Of a stretch of DNA of 64,000 bases, positions 22,104 through 41,709 are shown piece after piece. Source of the DNA: Amoebidium appalachense (lineage: Eukaryota; Ichthyosporea); assembly GCA_963693365.1 (NCBI GenBank), contig CAVNZM010000008.1:1612001-1676000 (forward strand), written 5' to 3'. A model generated the notes under the pieces. It did not search any database and was not told the origin of the DNA. It saw only the letters and a program-made list of their open reading frames with translations. Each line of letters opens with the position of its first letter. The first letter of the stretch is position 1. A program made the translations under genes and the position numbers.

Positions 22104-24738
22104 CTACCCCCTTGTCGGGAGCCTGGTGGTGTCGTTAGACAAGCAAACCACCAGGCTGAGAGGCGATAAACAACCTTCAGCGAGAATTCTTGTGCGTGCC
22201 GAGCTGCTGGACAGAACAGAGCAAGGACGGTGGAATAGAGTTGTGCACGTCTATGGGCACTTCTTCATTTGCCAAAACACAAATTCATGCAGCATTCTTC
22301 TGTGTTTTCATTTTCGTGGCGAAGATTGTTGCAGAGTGTGCGTGCGAATTGTTCGCTTCGTCTCTGTGCTTGGCTTTTTCTGTAGAAGTAATATTTTCCT
22401 TTTTTAGGTGTTTTTCCTTTTTAGGAAACTCCCGCAGATTCGTTTTCAATTGCGAGTAATTTAGTTGTGTGGATGAATGATCATACCGTGACCAAACATT
22501 CGATAATGAATATAACTCAAGCCTTAGGTCACTTCGTAGCTCAGGTAGTGGTGGATAGCTTCAAGGCTTAGCCGCTGCTCCTTATCCCGGTTCTACCTTA
22601 AGATTATAAAGCGAGTCGCCATGGCCAGAAAAGCCACTTCTTTCATGAACAAATAGCACTTCTTTCCTTTCAGCTTTAACCCTGCATCATCGGAGCTGGG
22701 AAAAACATGAATAAAAATGCCCAAGTGTTCTTCGTTGGGCGACATAAAGAAATATATCACCCGTCAGAACCAGTAAAAACCCGGTTCATAATTCATAAGA
22801 AGAGGGTAGGCAAAGCAAGCCTTCTTCAGAAAACACATGCTTCCATTCGTGAGCAGTTTTCGTATCCCATTTGCCAGCCATTTTCGTTGAGCAGGGGGAT
22901 TCCAGGCATAATACATTCTTCTGGAGGCTTGGCCTAAAAAGAAAAGTCGTCACAGTCGCCCTTTCTTGTGTAAGCAACTTCGTGAGCGCGCTTCGTGTTT
23001 TCATATCCTCCAGTGCAGGTCTGGATGGTGCCCCATCCTCTGCTTCATTTGTAGGTGGCCCTACTGTAGGTTCTGTTCGTTGTGTGGAATACCAAAACCA
23101 TTCGTATTCGTGGAACTGCTTTGTGCTGTGCTTTCTTTCGTGTTGGTGTTCATGAAGTTACCCCGTTCACACACCTACTACTTTCATACATCAGACGTAA
23201 GTAGCTGCCTGGGGGGTGTGTGGTTCGTGTTCGTGGCATTCTTCTGTTCCTTCGTGAGAAGAATATTCGGTTTAGCAGAGGTGCCCAATAAGGCAGCTTG
23301 TGGGGTTGTCTCCCGCATGTGCCCATTGGTGGGGTATGCACGTGCTAAATTGTTACAGTGTCATCATATTGCAAGGGAATAACATGGTCACCTCCGTACC
23401 AGGGCCTAGGTACACATGATGGTCCGATGTGTTAGTCAACAACACCTTGCATTCGTATTCGTATTCGTCTTCCACGTCACTTTCTTCAGTAGTGAAGGAG
23501 GGTATTCGTAATTCGAAACTGAAAGGCTTCCAGCCAAAATACTGACACTGTATGCTGGGGTTGTGAGGGAACGGTGCCCATACCACATTCTTTTGTTTTC
23601 TTTATTCTGGTGGGGGTGTGCCGGCAGCAATTTTAATTTGCATGCAGGTATTCCAGGCTTTACAGCATAGTTCGTATGTTATAGTATTTGTACAGTATTG
23701 CCACACACTGGCAGTTACCTGTAAATTCGTACCCCACAGCTTCGTTTGTTTCGCATGCACGAACAAAAGTTCTGCATCGACTTTATTACATGCCTTCTGT
23801 GCACCAAGAGTGCAAATTCGTTGGGGCATGGCACCAGGAAGGGCCATACATGAGGCATATGTTCGTAATGTGTTTAGGCATGCCAGCATACATTCATGCG
23901 CATGTTGTGCATCCTGTGCGCTAAACTATGGGGCATGCTGTATTCGACAACAGCAAGAAATTCGAAGCATGCATGCAAAACTACTTTCACAGCACCTTAT
24001 GTCCTACATGCTATAGGAACAGCGACTATCTTCTTCTTTAAATGCATTCGTGCTGAAAGTGGCCGTGCATCTGGGTTGCGAGTGTGGACGTGCACGTGGT
24101 GGCATGGACACGATGACAGTGTGCAATAGCGCAATGCACGCAAGGGCAACGGTTTTCTTTTCTTCGTAACATAGAGGGGGCCGTGTGCATTGCAACCGAA
24201 GCAGTGTTGTGCATTCGTTCTTTTCATTTTCGTGTTTCCATTTCATTTTGCTTTCGTTTTTCGTTTTTTGTCGTTTAATAACTTCGTTACTTTGTTTTGT
24301 TTTGTGTTGCATTCATTTCGTATTTCCTCTATGCATTCGCTTGTAGTTAATTCTTTATTTCATTGTGTATTCGTGATGGTTCGTTTTTCGTTGGTTCATT
24401 GCTTCGTTAGCAATTCTTTATTCGTTTGTTCGTGTATTCGTTGTTTCGTTGTGTATTCGTTTTTCTTCACATTTTTGATGTGTCGTAGCAAAAGAAGTTT
24501 TACATGCTTTCAATTCTTTCCGTGTAGGTGGGCTGGCCACTTCAAACTTGTAGGTGTATATATTCTAAGCCGGACAAGGAAAGATGTGCCTATCATCGGG
24601 GTAAAAAGGATTGTGATCGGCCATGGGAGATTCTTGAGCTGATTGAAAGATGTGAGATTCTTGAATGTGAGATTCTTGAACTGATTGAAAGATGTGAGAT
24701 TCGAAGGATGCGAGGTTCTTGAACTGCGCGGTCGCCAA
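22104..24738 (-). mobile_element. nested D element, internal region without convincing genes
   Basis: 2.6 kb between two D LTRs. Read on the minus strand from the 5' LTR: TTGGCGACCGCGCAG (possible primer-binding site), tandem GAATCTCACATCTTTCAATCAG-like units, a short frame starting MADHNPFYPDDRHIF that stops after 19 codons, then no long frame. Frames of 77-95 codons (23353-23586, 23602-23889) and 72 codons (22786-23004) occur, but no protease, RT or integrase motif does. It is LARD-like: an LTR element that must borrow enzymes. Confidence 0.75.
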
Positions 24739-25218
24739 TGTAAACAGTTGGACTAGTTGGGATAAGGCAGAGTACAACTGAATCAAAATAAAGACAGAGA
24801 ACGGGTAGAAAGGCACACACGGCCAGGTTACTTTTACTATGGGCCGACTCAGTCTGTCTCAGACTTCACCGATGTGATCCCCGTACTGGGACGGCTTTGT
24901 TATATAGCCCCCAGGTTTCGGATCAAGGCCCAGGATTGGTTCATCCGCGGCCAGCGCGGGTGGCAACATGCCATTCGTGATTCTGGTGCGGTCCGAGCCA
25001 GTCAGACCTTTGTCCTATTTATGCAAACATCTTATTGGTTCACTTCGTTTATGTGGTATGCAGCGGAAGAACCATATATGGTTCAATTCTTAGGTTAGAG
25101 TGAGTCCTATTGGTGCGGACATAATATTTATGTGATATTCATGACAAAGCACGAATCGTGTGCTAGTAGATCACATTCTTTAGTAAACATGTACAGTTCA
25201 TGTGTACAGTTGTTTACA
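24739..25218 (-). mobile_element. nested D element, 5' LTR (480 bp)
   Basis: Near-identical to 21616-22103. The right flank GGGGG (25219-25223) gives a 5-bp TSD, but it lies in a G run, so the exact ends could slip. Transcription reads minus (TATATAA in minus sense). Confidence 0.88.
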
Positions 25219-25223
25219 GGGGG

Positions 25224-26450
25224 GGGACACACACGAGTAAAGGGGGAAGGGGGGGGAAGGCACAGACACGTAGAAACACACCACCACAACAACATACGAC
25301 GGTTGCAGACACACCTACACCCACACACACACCCACACATACACCAAACACACACACACCACCCACCCACACACCACACACACACACTCCACCACCACCC
25401 ACATCACATACACACCCCACCCCACCCGTGCAGGCACCACAGGTAGGTATGTTGCACGTAGGTATCGAGGGTGTGAATCTGAAGTTCGTGGGCAGGGATT
25501 GGGTGTGAGTGATGGTGTGTTGCTTGAATTGGAGGAGGATTTAGTTGGTTTTAGCCGGCATTATATAGACGTATGGTTAGCTGATGGTAAGTTGAAGGCT
25601 GTTGCTTTGCTCGATGGAGGGGCTCAGGTTAATTGTGTGCATGCTTCGTTTATTCGTCGTTTTAATCAGGCCGGGGGGGAAATTCCTATTTTAGATGCTT
25701 CTAGCACAGCCTTAGGTAGTGCTAATAATAGTAGTATGTCTGTGGAAGGTGTTTGTGTGTTGCCGTGTGAGATAGGTGGCCAGGCTATGCATAAGTCGCT
25801 TGTTATGTGGTTAAGGATTTAGCTCAAAGTGTTTTGTTGGGAGCCCCATTTTTCCGTAGACATGTGAATGCTTTGTTTGAACGTACGAATGTCTTAGAAT
25901 TGCAGTCCAGCGTTAAAACTAAAACCCATGATGGGCTCGACGGTTATCAGTCTGGTGCTAGAACGGTAGCTGAAGTAGTAATCGAGCCTTATCAGTGCCA
26001 AACGGTACGTGTCCGGGCCGGCAATCATGTTAGGATAGGGGATTTAGGGGTTTTTACTCCGAAAACCCCATTTCAGGAGGTGGCTCAATGGACCCTTAGT
26101 AGGGTATGGCCGGATAAGACAATAGAAATAGAATTAGTGAATCCGGGCATCGAGCCTATAGTGATTAGGTCAGGTGTTTCCGTCGGTAGTTTCACTAGTG
26201 AGATTGGTAGTATAGAGGTCTCTCTTATTACCCAAAAGGAGGATGCCGGCTCGAAGGGTGACTCAGGAGGAGGGGGAACAACTTTATTTAACGTTAGCCA
26301 CCAAAATGTCACCCGACACGATGGGGGGGGGGACCGGGACAGCACCGGTCCCACTCCCCCGACCCCCAAGAGGAAGGAGGGTCACCCCGGGTGTGAGAAT
26401 GCCGCAGGCAGGGGGGGAGGGTGTTGGTCTACTAGTAACCTGTGGATCTG
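25224..26450 (+). pseudogene. Ty3 copy C: CA-rich linker, protease and N-terminal pol
   Basis: After a CA-rich stretch (25255-25440) the frame gives LEEDLVGFSRHYIDVW and the aspartic-protease-like VALLDGGAQVNCV (Asp codon at 25613). Retroelement proteases normally have D-S/T-G; here the same DGGA is found in copy F (47944). The next block, VVIEPYQCQTVRVRAG and IELVNPGIEPIVIRSG, is the usual beta-rich region before RT. A small replacement at 25790 (ATAAGTCG versus ATATTG in copy F) shifts the frame, and another near 26430 ends it, so it is dead as read. Confidence 0.82.
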
Positions 26451-28250
26451 ACGGGTTAACCAACACCGTGGGGGGCAGGGTGGCCACAGACCTGGCCCCC
26501 CACATACATGCACTAACTCATCAGGAATTGCCCGGGGGCATGGGTGTGCCGGGGGGACTCGGGGGGGGTGCTAAGGGTGACCGCCTATATCCGGAGGTAC
26601 CTCAACCTCACCCCGAGCACTGGCACCGATGTAATACAGGAGGTGAAATGTTAAGTGGCACTCCGGTGAATAAGGATGCATCCACTTGTGATGGGGGTAA
26701 CCCGGAGTTAGTATTGCCGTTTGGTATGAAGGAGGGGGATTGGACGGTAGAACAGAAAAAATTGCTAGCTAAGTTATTTGATAGGACTCGGTTTGCATTT
26801 CTGGCCGATGATAATGAAGTAGGCTTCGTTAAAGGGTTTGAAATGCAGATCGACACAGGTGATAATAGGCCGGTAGTGATGCCTAGCTATAGAATGGAGC
26901 AGTATAAATTGTCGGATGCGCTAATAATAGTGAGTGATATGTTAAAAAAGGGTCATGTGGAGCATAGCTCGAGTCCGTGGAGAAGTCCGGTGCTATTGGT
27001 TAAGAAGCCCGACGGGTCTTGGCGTCTAGTGAACGATTACAGGGCTCTGAATCGGATCACTAAGGCAGACCAATGGCCTCTCCCTAACATAGACGAGCAG
27101 CTTTCACAGCTGCACGGCTATACTCACTTTGCTAAACTTGATTTAAAAGCAGCTTTTTGGCAGATAAGGTTGGAGGAGAGCAGCAAGGAGAAGACTGCCT
27201 TTGCACTGGGTGACCAGCTGTTCCAGTACAAGGTGGTGCCGATGGGTTTGCTCTCCTCTCCAGCTATGTTGTGCCGGGTAATGTATAAAATTCTCCACCC
27301 TCATTTGGATGTATGCCACCCTTATTTGGATGATGTTTTAATTAAAGGTAGGTCATTTGAGGAGTTAGTTAATAATTGTGAAAAAGTATTTTTAGCTTTG
27401 GGTGAGTCTGGTCTTCGTATTAGCGGTAGCAAGACTGTGATGGGTGTGCCGGAGGTTAAGTTTTTAGGTCATATTGTGTCTAGTAATGGTCTTTCCCCTG
27501 ATCCGGAGAAAATCCGGGCCATAGTTGAGACTCAGTGGCCCCGTCCTCAGACTGTCACTCAACTAAGGCAATTTTTAGGTTTAACTAATTATCTTCGTCG
27601 TTATATTAAGGATTATAGTATGCTTGCTTTGCCGTTAACTAGTCAGACGGGGGGGAGAAGAAGAATAGAATAGATTGGAATGTTGATGCTGTTTCTGCTT
27701 TCGAAAAGCTTAAGTTAGCTTTGCAGTCTTCGAGTATGCTTGTTCATCCTGATTTTTCAGCCGGGGGGGGAATGTTTAAAGTTCGGTGTGATGCAAGTAA
27801 GGTTGCTGAGGGGGCCGTGCTATATCAAGTGCAGGAGGGGCAGGATAGAGTGATTGCTTATGCTAGTCGTTCATTTAGTAAAAGTGAACGTAGATATAGC
27901 AATCCGGAGAGAGAGTCCCATGCTATCTTTTGGGCAGTCTCACAGGCATCATGGAGGTATATACTCGCAGGCAGGACGTTTGAGGTCTACACCGACCACA
28001 AGCCCTGCCTAGCCATGGCCGGCACCACTCGTCTGGTCAACGAGAGGATGCAGAAGTGGGCCGCGGCTCTCGGTGAGTTCTCCTATAAATTGTTTTATGC
28101 CAAGGGTGAAACAATGGTTGACTGTGATGCTCTCTCTCGTGCGGCTTATATTTTGTTCGAAGAAGAGAAGGAGGGGGAGGGGGGGGCTAGTGAGAGACGG
28201 GGGGGGAGGGGGGAAGGGGGGGGGAGAGTGAGAATAAGGAATTATATGCT
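26451..28250 (+). pseudogene. Ty3 copy C reverse transcriptase and RNase H
   Basis: The frame 26243-27673 carries the RT: RSPVLLVKKPDGSWRLVNDYR, FAKLDLKAAFWQIRL, YKVVPMGLLSSPAML, catalytic YLDD (about 27323-27334) and FLGHIVSSNGLSPDPEKI. A one-base loss in the G run at 27648-27654 (7 G here, 8 in copy F) shifts into 27721-28250. This second frame carries RNase H with FKVRCDASKVAEGAVLYQ, RESHAIFWAV and VYTDHKPC. A six-base insertion (ACTCAG at about 27530) adds two residues relative to copy F. The domain order RT-RNase H-integrase is Ty3 type. Confidence 0.87.
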
Positions 28251-30113
28251 GTGTCTGTTGATGTGTCTTCTTGGGCTCCGGGGTTGCTGGCTTATAAGTG
28301 TAGGGGAGGGGGGGGGGGGTATTTGTCAGTGTCTGAGGTCGGGACCGAGTCTCAGGGCTCGGCCCCTGCCTTAGCACCTACGGCTTTGATCTTAGCTCAG
28401 GAGGAAGATGTGTTGATTGGTCTGGTTAAGAATTATTTAAAGGGGCCGGTTGATTCGATTACATTTAAAAATAAAAGGCAGATGATTAAGGTAGCTAAGT
28501 TAGCAAAAATGTGTCAGGTAGAGCAGGATTTAGTTTATCATTGTTCTGGGCCAGACGGACACCGAGTTTGGGTCCCGACGGCACTTGTGCCTGAGGTTTT
28601 GCATATGGTGCATGAGCATCCCATGGCTGGTCATTTAGGTGTAAATAGGACGTTGCTTCGTGTTAATCGTTCGTATTTTTGGCCGGGTATGAGTAGGGAG
28701 GTGAGGGATTATGTGTTGTCATGCATGCATTGTCAGGAAAGGAATGAGAGTCCCCACTCTCGTTCCCGCCCGTCGTTTATTAGGGATTTTAATGTTCGTA
28801 TGTTTGAAAGGGTAGCAGTGGATGTGGTCGGTCCTTTTAATTCTACGGTTGAGGGTAACACTGTTCTTGTTACCGTCACCGATGTGGCCACTCGTTGGGT
28901 TGAAGTTTTTCCTCTCCCCACTGCTAATGCCGTTTTGTTTGCTCGTATTTTTGTGGATGAAATTTGTCTTAGGTTTGGTTGTCCTCGTGTTTTGTTAACG
29001 GATAGGAGTCGTGTGTTTTTAAATCAGTTGGTGTCGGAGGTGTGTAAAATTTTAAGGGTAGCTCATATCACTATGTCTGCATATCACCCTCAAGCAAATG
29101 CCATCTCTGAACGTGTGCATGCAGTGTTTCAGAAGTCCTTTGGCAAAATGGTGGATGTGGAGGCTAATGATTGGGATCATATGTCTAGGTTTATTGCTCA
29201 TTCATATAATTCTACCCCTCATGCTGTGACTGGTTTTTCTCCGTTTTATTTGGTCTATGGGCAGGAGGCTATTAGTTTGTTAGATACGGCACTTTTGCCG
29301 ATGGGGGGGGCTGACCGACTAACCTATCCCCACTGGACTGAGTTCCGGGAGCAGCTACTAACCCGGGCCCGGGCTGCACGTGATGCAGCTCTGGCCCGTA
29401 CACAGAAGGCACAGACACGTGCAGACGTGTCCACACGTCCGTTACGTGAATTTGCCGAGGGTACTTTAGTTTTAATTAGGGATCATACTAGGAAAAAGAG
29501 ATATAAGCAGGAGCAGGAAGGTAAGGGTGAAGGTGAAGGTCTTCGTAAGTATGGTAAGAAATGGTTGCCTCTTTTCATTGGCCCGTATAAAATAGTGGCT
29601 AGGTTAGGTCCGACGGAATATAAGGTGCAGAGGTTAGATAATGAGAGTGATGTTAGATTTTATAATGTAGATGATATAAAGGAATATTATGATAGGGCCC
29701 TTAGGGTAAAACGGCCGGAGGGCCGTCGAGTGTTAGATGCATTCACCCCCGACTATGACGGGTCGGTGGATGTATCGGAGGCTGCAGTAGATAAAATTAT
29801 GGATAAAAAGGTTATCGAAGGTAAGGAAGGTAAGGTAAATTATTATTTAATTCGTTTTGAGGGAGGTTATCAGGAAGATCAGTGGTTGCCTGAGTTTCAT
29901 TTGGATTGCCCGTTTTCTATTCGTGCTTATGAGGCTAGATTAGTGCAGAGGGAGTTGCCTAGTGCTCCCTCTCGGCCAAAGAGAGTTATTCCTCAGTTTA
30001 ACCGTGGTGTGAAAAAGTCGGTGGGGGAGGGGGCCGGGGGGGGGAGTGATGCAAATACACGTAGACACACGGGGGGAGGGGGAGGGAGGGGAGGAGACCG
30101 AGGAGGAGTGTGA
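28251..30113 (+). CDS. Ty3 copy C integrase with C-terminal chromodomain
   Basis: One 620-codon open frame. The first part is Gly-rich spacer. The zinc-binding HHCC module follows (HPMAGHLGVNRT ... CMHCQ, about 28615-28740). The integrase core has catalytic residues in AVDVVGPF (Asp), LLTDRSRVF (Asp) and ISERVHAVF (Glu), at about 28815, 29002 and 29110. A GPY/F module (LFIGPYKIVARLG, about 29575) and a chromodomain-like segment (about 29780-29940: VDKIMDKK, YYLIRFEGGY, QWLPEFHL) close it, with a Gly-rich tail. The chromodomain marks a chromovirus and in known members steers insertion to marked chromatin. The start at 28251 is nominal, since this is part of a polyprotein. Confidence 0.87.
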   Translation: MSVDVSSWAPGLLAYKCRGGGGGYLSVSEVGTESQGSAPALAPTALILAQEEDVLIGLVKNYLKGPVDSITFKNKRQMIKVAKLAKMCQVEQDLVYHCSGPDGHRVWVPTALVPEVLHMVHEHPMAGHLGVNRTLLRVNRSYFWPGMSREVRDYVLSCMHCQERNESPHSRSRPSFIRDFNVRMFERVAVDVVGPFNSTVEGNTVLVTVTDVATRWVEVFPLPTANAVLFARIFVDEICLRFGCPRVLLTDRSRVFLNQLVSEVCKILRVAHITMSAYHPQANAISERVHAVFQKSFGKMVDVEANDWDHMSRFIAHSYNSTPHAVTGFSPFYLVYGQEAISLLDTALLPMGGADRLTYPHWTEFREQLLTRARAARDAALARTQKAQTRADVSTRPLREFAEGTLVLIRDHTRKKRYKQEQEGKGEGEGLRKYGKKWLPLFIGPYKIVARLGPTEYKVQRLDNESDVRFYNVDDIKEYYDRALRVKRPEGRRVLDAFTPDYDGSVDVSEAAVDKIMDKKVIEGKEGKVNYYLIRFEGGYQEDQWLPEFHLDCPFSIRAYEARLVQRELPSAPSRPKRVIPQFNRGVKKSVGEGAGGGSDANTRRHTGGGGGRGGDRGGV

Positions 30114-30277
30114 ACGTAGTGAGTGAAGCTTATGGTGTAGATTAATTTATTATTTTTCTTCGTAATTTATTTAATTTAATTTTTTTAGGAGACTGATTAG
30201 TCTATGTCTTTTTAGGGGGTGTTAGATGTAATGTGACTGAGGTGGGACTCAGCTTTTCCGGGGGCCGGGGGGGGAGT
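30114..30277 (+). mobile_element. Ty3 copy C 3' untranslated region and polypurine tract
   Basis: AT-rich stretch followed by GGGGGCCGGGGGGGGAGT just before the 3' LTR. It matches 13041-13160 on the other strand. Confidence 0.72.
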
Positions 30278-30328
30278 TGACATATACTAATCCGTCTCAG
30301 CAGATTAGCCTAAGTCTACGATCGAGAT

Positions 30329-30366
<38 letters not shown>

Positions 30367-30398
30367 GGCCCGGGTCCACAGATCATCAAGATCAAGTC
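30278..30398 (+). mobile_element. Ty3 copy C 3' LTR, truncated to 121 bp
   Basis: It begins TGACATATACTAATCC with a long G run (about 30331-30365), then loses homology after ATCATCAAGATCAAGTC. No TSD can be read on this side. Confidence 0.82.
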
Positions 30399-31618
30399 TT
30401 TCGACCCACAATGCACCTGTCAGGGATCCGATTCCGGCCCTGACCAATCTCAGCTTGACGCGCCATCAGCTCGCACTCAGATCAGTTGCCGCCAATAATT
30501 CATGTTCACGAAGCTTCGAAAAATGATCCGACCATTATTCTATGAGGTGCCTAACATTGACAGCTCAGCCGCAGTCAATAAAAAAGTTGTAAAAAGAAAG
30601 AACTTCTGCGACTATCTTAACATACTATTTGTCAAAAAAACAACAAACAATACTTCCACAAAGAGGAAGCCTCCTACTCGTGTTCAAAGATATCCACACT
30701 CGAGTTTGACTGTTATGCACTACTGAAAAAGAAAAAAAAGCTCGCTCCAGACAGCTTTCTTCTGAGTACCCTGCTCTACACCGCGCTGCGTCACAAAGTG
30801 ATCGACGATATCGTGTTCACCTTTTTTATACCTCTCCACTAGCCGCTAAGACAAATACCGTGATTCCTACCCAACCGTTTCATTCAAAAGGCCTACCCAA
30901 TGGTATCGCCCGGTTGTGCAAGCTACAGATGTATTTAACGCTCATTAGCTGACTTTCACAACCGGGCCCTCCGACTGGTTCACTGTCACGGCTCACGAGG
31001 CCACTTCTGCAACTTGCACTACGCAAAGAATCTGACTGGTCCCCTGCTAACGACGTCATTAGCGCAAGTTTCACAGCCGCGCAACCCGATTCGCCACATA
31101 AATCTCCCCAGACCTACGTCTTCGGTATCGTGCTCTACCTAGCGCCCCGCCGTCGCCTGACCGCCGTACGTAAGGCTTACGTAAGGCCCTGCGCAGGCCT
31201 CCCCCCAAACCTCTATATCGTGGTCTCGCCGCCCCCGACCCCACCGCCTTACGTAACCCCGGCCCCGCGCCAGCCAACCAAACGGCCCGGTTGTGAAAGA
31301 AGGCCGGGGGGGCCCCCTACGTAGGGCTACCTTCCCGTAGCACCATGGCACCAAGTTGAACTCGAACCTAGCGGGTGGCTCAGAAAGACTAATAGCCGTG
31401 TCGGTCCCATGTGACTATTATATCTGTTTTCCCATGAATAATCCTGCAAGCTGCACGTGCACATATGTCTAAATCCATGCTCATGTGCACAAGACTGGGG
31501 GGGACATGCATACTGGCCTACCTAAGATCAAACACAGTGGTATATATACATGTACACGTGCGCGTATATCTCAACCTGTGTACATCCATACTATATATCC
31601 GGTATAATATATACCACA
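30399..31618. other. unassigned 1.2 kb between Ty3 copy C and arm Q
   Basis: No supported gene. A 74-codon frame at 30502-30726 has no recognisable feature. Short inverted words (GCCCGGTTGTG at about 30908 and CACAACCGGGC at about 30958, again GGCCCGGTTGTGAAAG at 31284) and TTACGTAAGG words (31160-31260) suggest a decayed structured repeat. The segment separates the copy C remnant from the inverted Q arm. Confidence 0.4.
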
Positions 31619-31962
31619 ATATTGCCTGGGAAGTTGTGCAGTGGCGTTGTAATTCTTGTTTTCATCGCCGCTGGTGCCATTTTTGAGCTGAACTTTTTAA
31701 TCGCAAGCATGTTGATAGGTGTGAGTTTTTATGTCGCGTTTTACCTCTTTCCCTACGGGTGTCTGCTACACTAGCTGGCAATGTGAACACTTTAGACTTA
31801 AGCTTTTTGTTGAATTCTGTTGGTCGTCACAAGAAAAAAAGTTTTTATTGTCTTCTCAGTATGCCGTGCATACTTGCATAAAAGGAAAAAAAAATCTTTC
31901 CGTCGAATAAATCCAGTCAAAAGGAAAAAAAAATCTTTCCGTCGAATAAATCCAGTCAAAAG
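31619..31962 (-). repeat. arm Q, right copy (inverted)
   Basis: Reverse complement of 2248-2612. It contains a perfect 39-bp tandem duplication (31880-31918 and 31919-31957, unit beginning AAAAGGAAAAAAAAATC) that the left copy has once. It ends about 130 bp before the glycosyltransferase start codon, so it may lie in that gene's promoter or 5' leader. Confidence 0.75.
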
Positions 31963-32094
31963 ATTTTATTTTTTATTTTATCATATCACATTCCTGCAAA
32001 AAGAAAAGTTTTCAGTTTATCGGGCCCTTCCCTTCGTTCATTCTCACCCTTCCTGCACCTGTCACAACCACACAAAGAAGATCTTACAGTCAAA

Positions 32095-39770
<7,676 letters not shown>

Positions 39771-39780
39771 AACACCTTTA

Positions 39781-39786
39781 AATAAA
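39781..39786 (+). promoter_or_regulatory. probable polyadenylation signal
   Basis: AATAAA sits 11 nt after the glycosyltransferase stop codon. That is very close for a 3' UTR but plausible in a compact gene; other signals downstream cannot be excluded. Confidence 0.45.
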
Positions 39787-40625
39787 TTTATAGTAGGCGT
39801 ACAATGTCATGTTAATTATCACAAGATGGTGTATAAAAATATACCTGTTAAGGTTTGCGTTTTCTTTTAATCGCGGAGAGAATCTTGTAGACCTGCCAGT
39901 GTTTGCTTGTGATGTCTGTAGGTTTCTGATCATGTTGACGGTAGACCCCTTCACGATCTCTCTCTCAGACTCATGCAACTATTATTATTGTTCAGTGATG
40001 ACTATACAGATAATCCGTAATGTTGCTTTTGTTGGTGTTTGTCAAAAAAGAAAATGTTGTTGGAGGCTTTTTTTTGTGTGATGTACACACGAAGCATATA
40101 TGCAGAGGGCTTATAACTTGTAGTTTGGTGAGTGAGTAGTGTTTATGTTTCCTGCCTTGTATCCTCCCCCCCTTCTGTTTTTATTTTTCTTCTTTCTTGT
40201 TTCTTGTTTTTTCTTTTTCTTTTTTCATTTTTTCCCTTTTCTTTTCTTTTCTTTTCTTTTATTTTCTTTCTTTTTTTTTTTTTTTTTTTTTGGGGGGGGG
40301 GGGGGAGGTGGGTAACGATGGGTTCTAGGCTGATGTCAAAATTTATCCAGCAACTTAATTAATACAACCACACTGTCAATTATATGGGACTTAGGGACAT
40401 TGACAGTGCCACAAAACACTGACCACCGAATCTAGAAACCTTGGGATTTAACATGGTTAGCTGTGCAGAGACCGAAAGAACAACAAGATTGTGTATGTAC
40501 TTGTAAGTTAAGTCCGTGGTTGTACATATTATCAGTACGCCTGTTTATTTCTTCTAGAATGTATAAGCCGGTAAAGGTGTGCCTTGGCTAATATGTAACA
40601 CAGCCCCCCCCCCCCCAAAAAAAAA

Positions 40626-40656
<31 letters not shown>

Positions 40657-40670
40657 CGAGAGAGAGGGTG

Positions 40671-40701
<31 letters not shown>

Positions 40702-41060
40702 GAGGAATGAACGAGTGTTATGTAAAGTGCTGTTTCTACTGCAGCCGAAATTTCTAGTTCATATATACTAAAATATTAGTTGCCACAGCACATACTCGTG
40801 ACTCTAGACCCTCCCCCCTCCCCCCTCCCCGCCCCCACCCTCCGCAATTCAAACCCCAAAATCCAAAACCCGAATATCCTCAACCGGTAACCTCACTGCC
40901 CCACCCAAATGCGAAGCAGAAAGAAAGAAACGCACTGGCAACCATGTGCATATGTAATAGGAATCAACATAGTTATTTTTGTCATCTCTGCTCACTGTCC
41001 ACCGGTACAACCCACGAGAAAAGAGAACTTCTTGAGATAAAACCGAAAGAGATAGCTAGC
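39787..41060. other. region downstream of the glycosyltransferase, no gene seen
   Basis: AT-rich sequence with a T-rich/T-run stretch (40185-40290), a G run (40291-40304), a C-A-GA composite (40604-40701) and a C-rich patch (40810-40840). The 90-codon frame at 39809-40081 lacks any recognisable feature. I see no RNA gene. Confidence 0.5.
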
Positions 41061-41149
41061 TAGACTGTCACATGTACCATTTGAAGCCACGGGACAAACA
41101 CGTGCACTTGACGGGCAGCCGTGACGGTACTAGTAGCCTCCAGAGCCTG

Positions 41150-41637
<488 letters not shown>

Positions 41638-41640
<3 letters not shown>

Positions 41641-41678
41641 ACCGTGGCATAGTGGGTACCGCTAGCTGAGAAAGAGTG

Positions 41679-41709
<31 letters not shown>

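Noticed and set aside
23353-23586. dUTPase-like or protease-like frame in element D
   Set aside because: The stretch LLTNTSDHHVYLGPGTEV only vaguely recalls such folds, and no catalytic motif set is present.
30502-30726. 74-codon frame as a small host gene
   Set aside because: No recognisable motif, no second copy, no promoter evidence; length is within chance.
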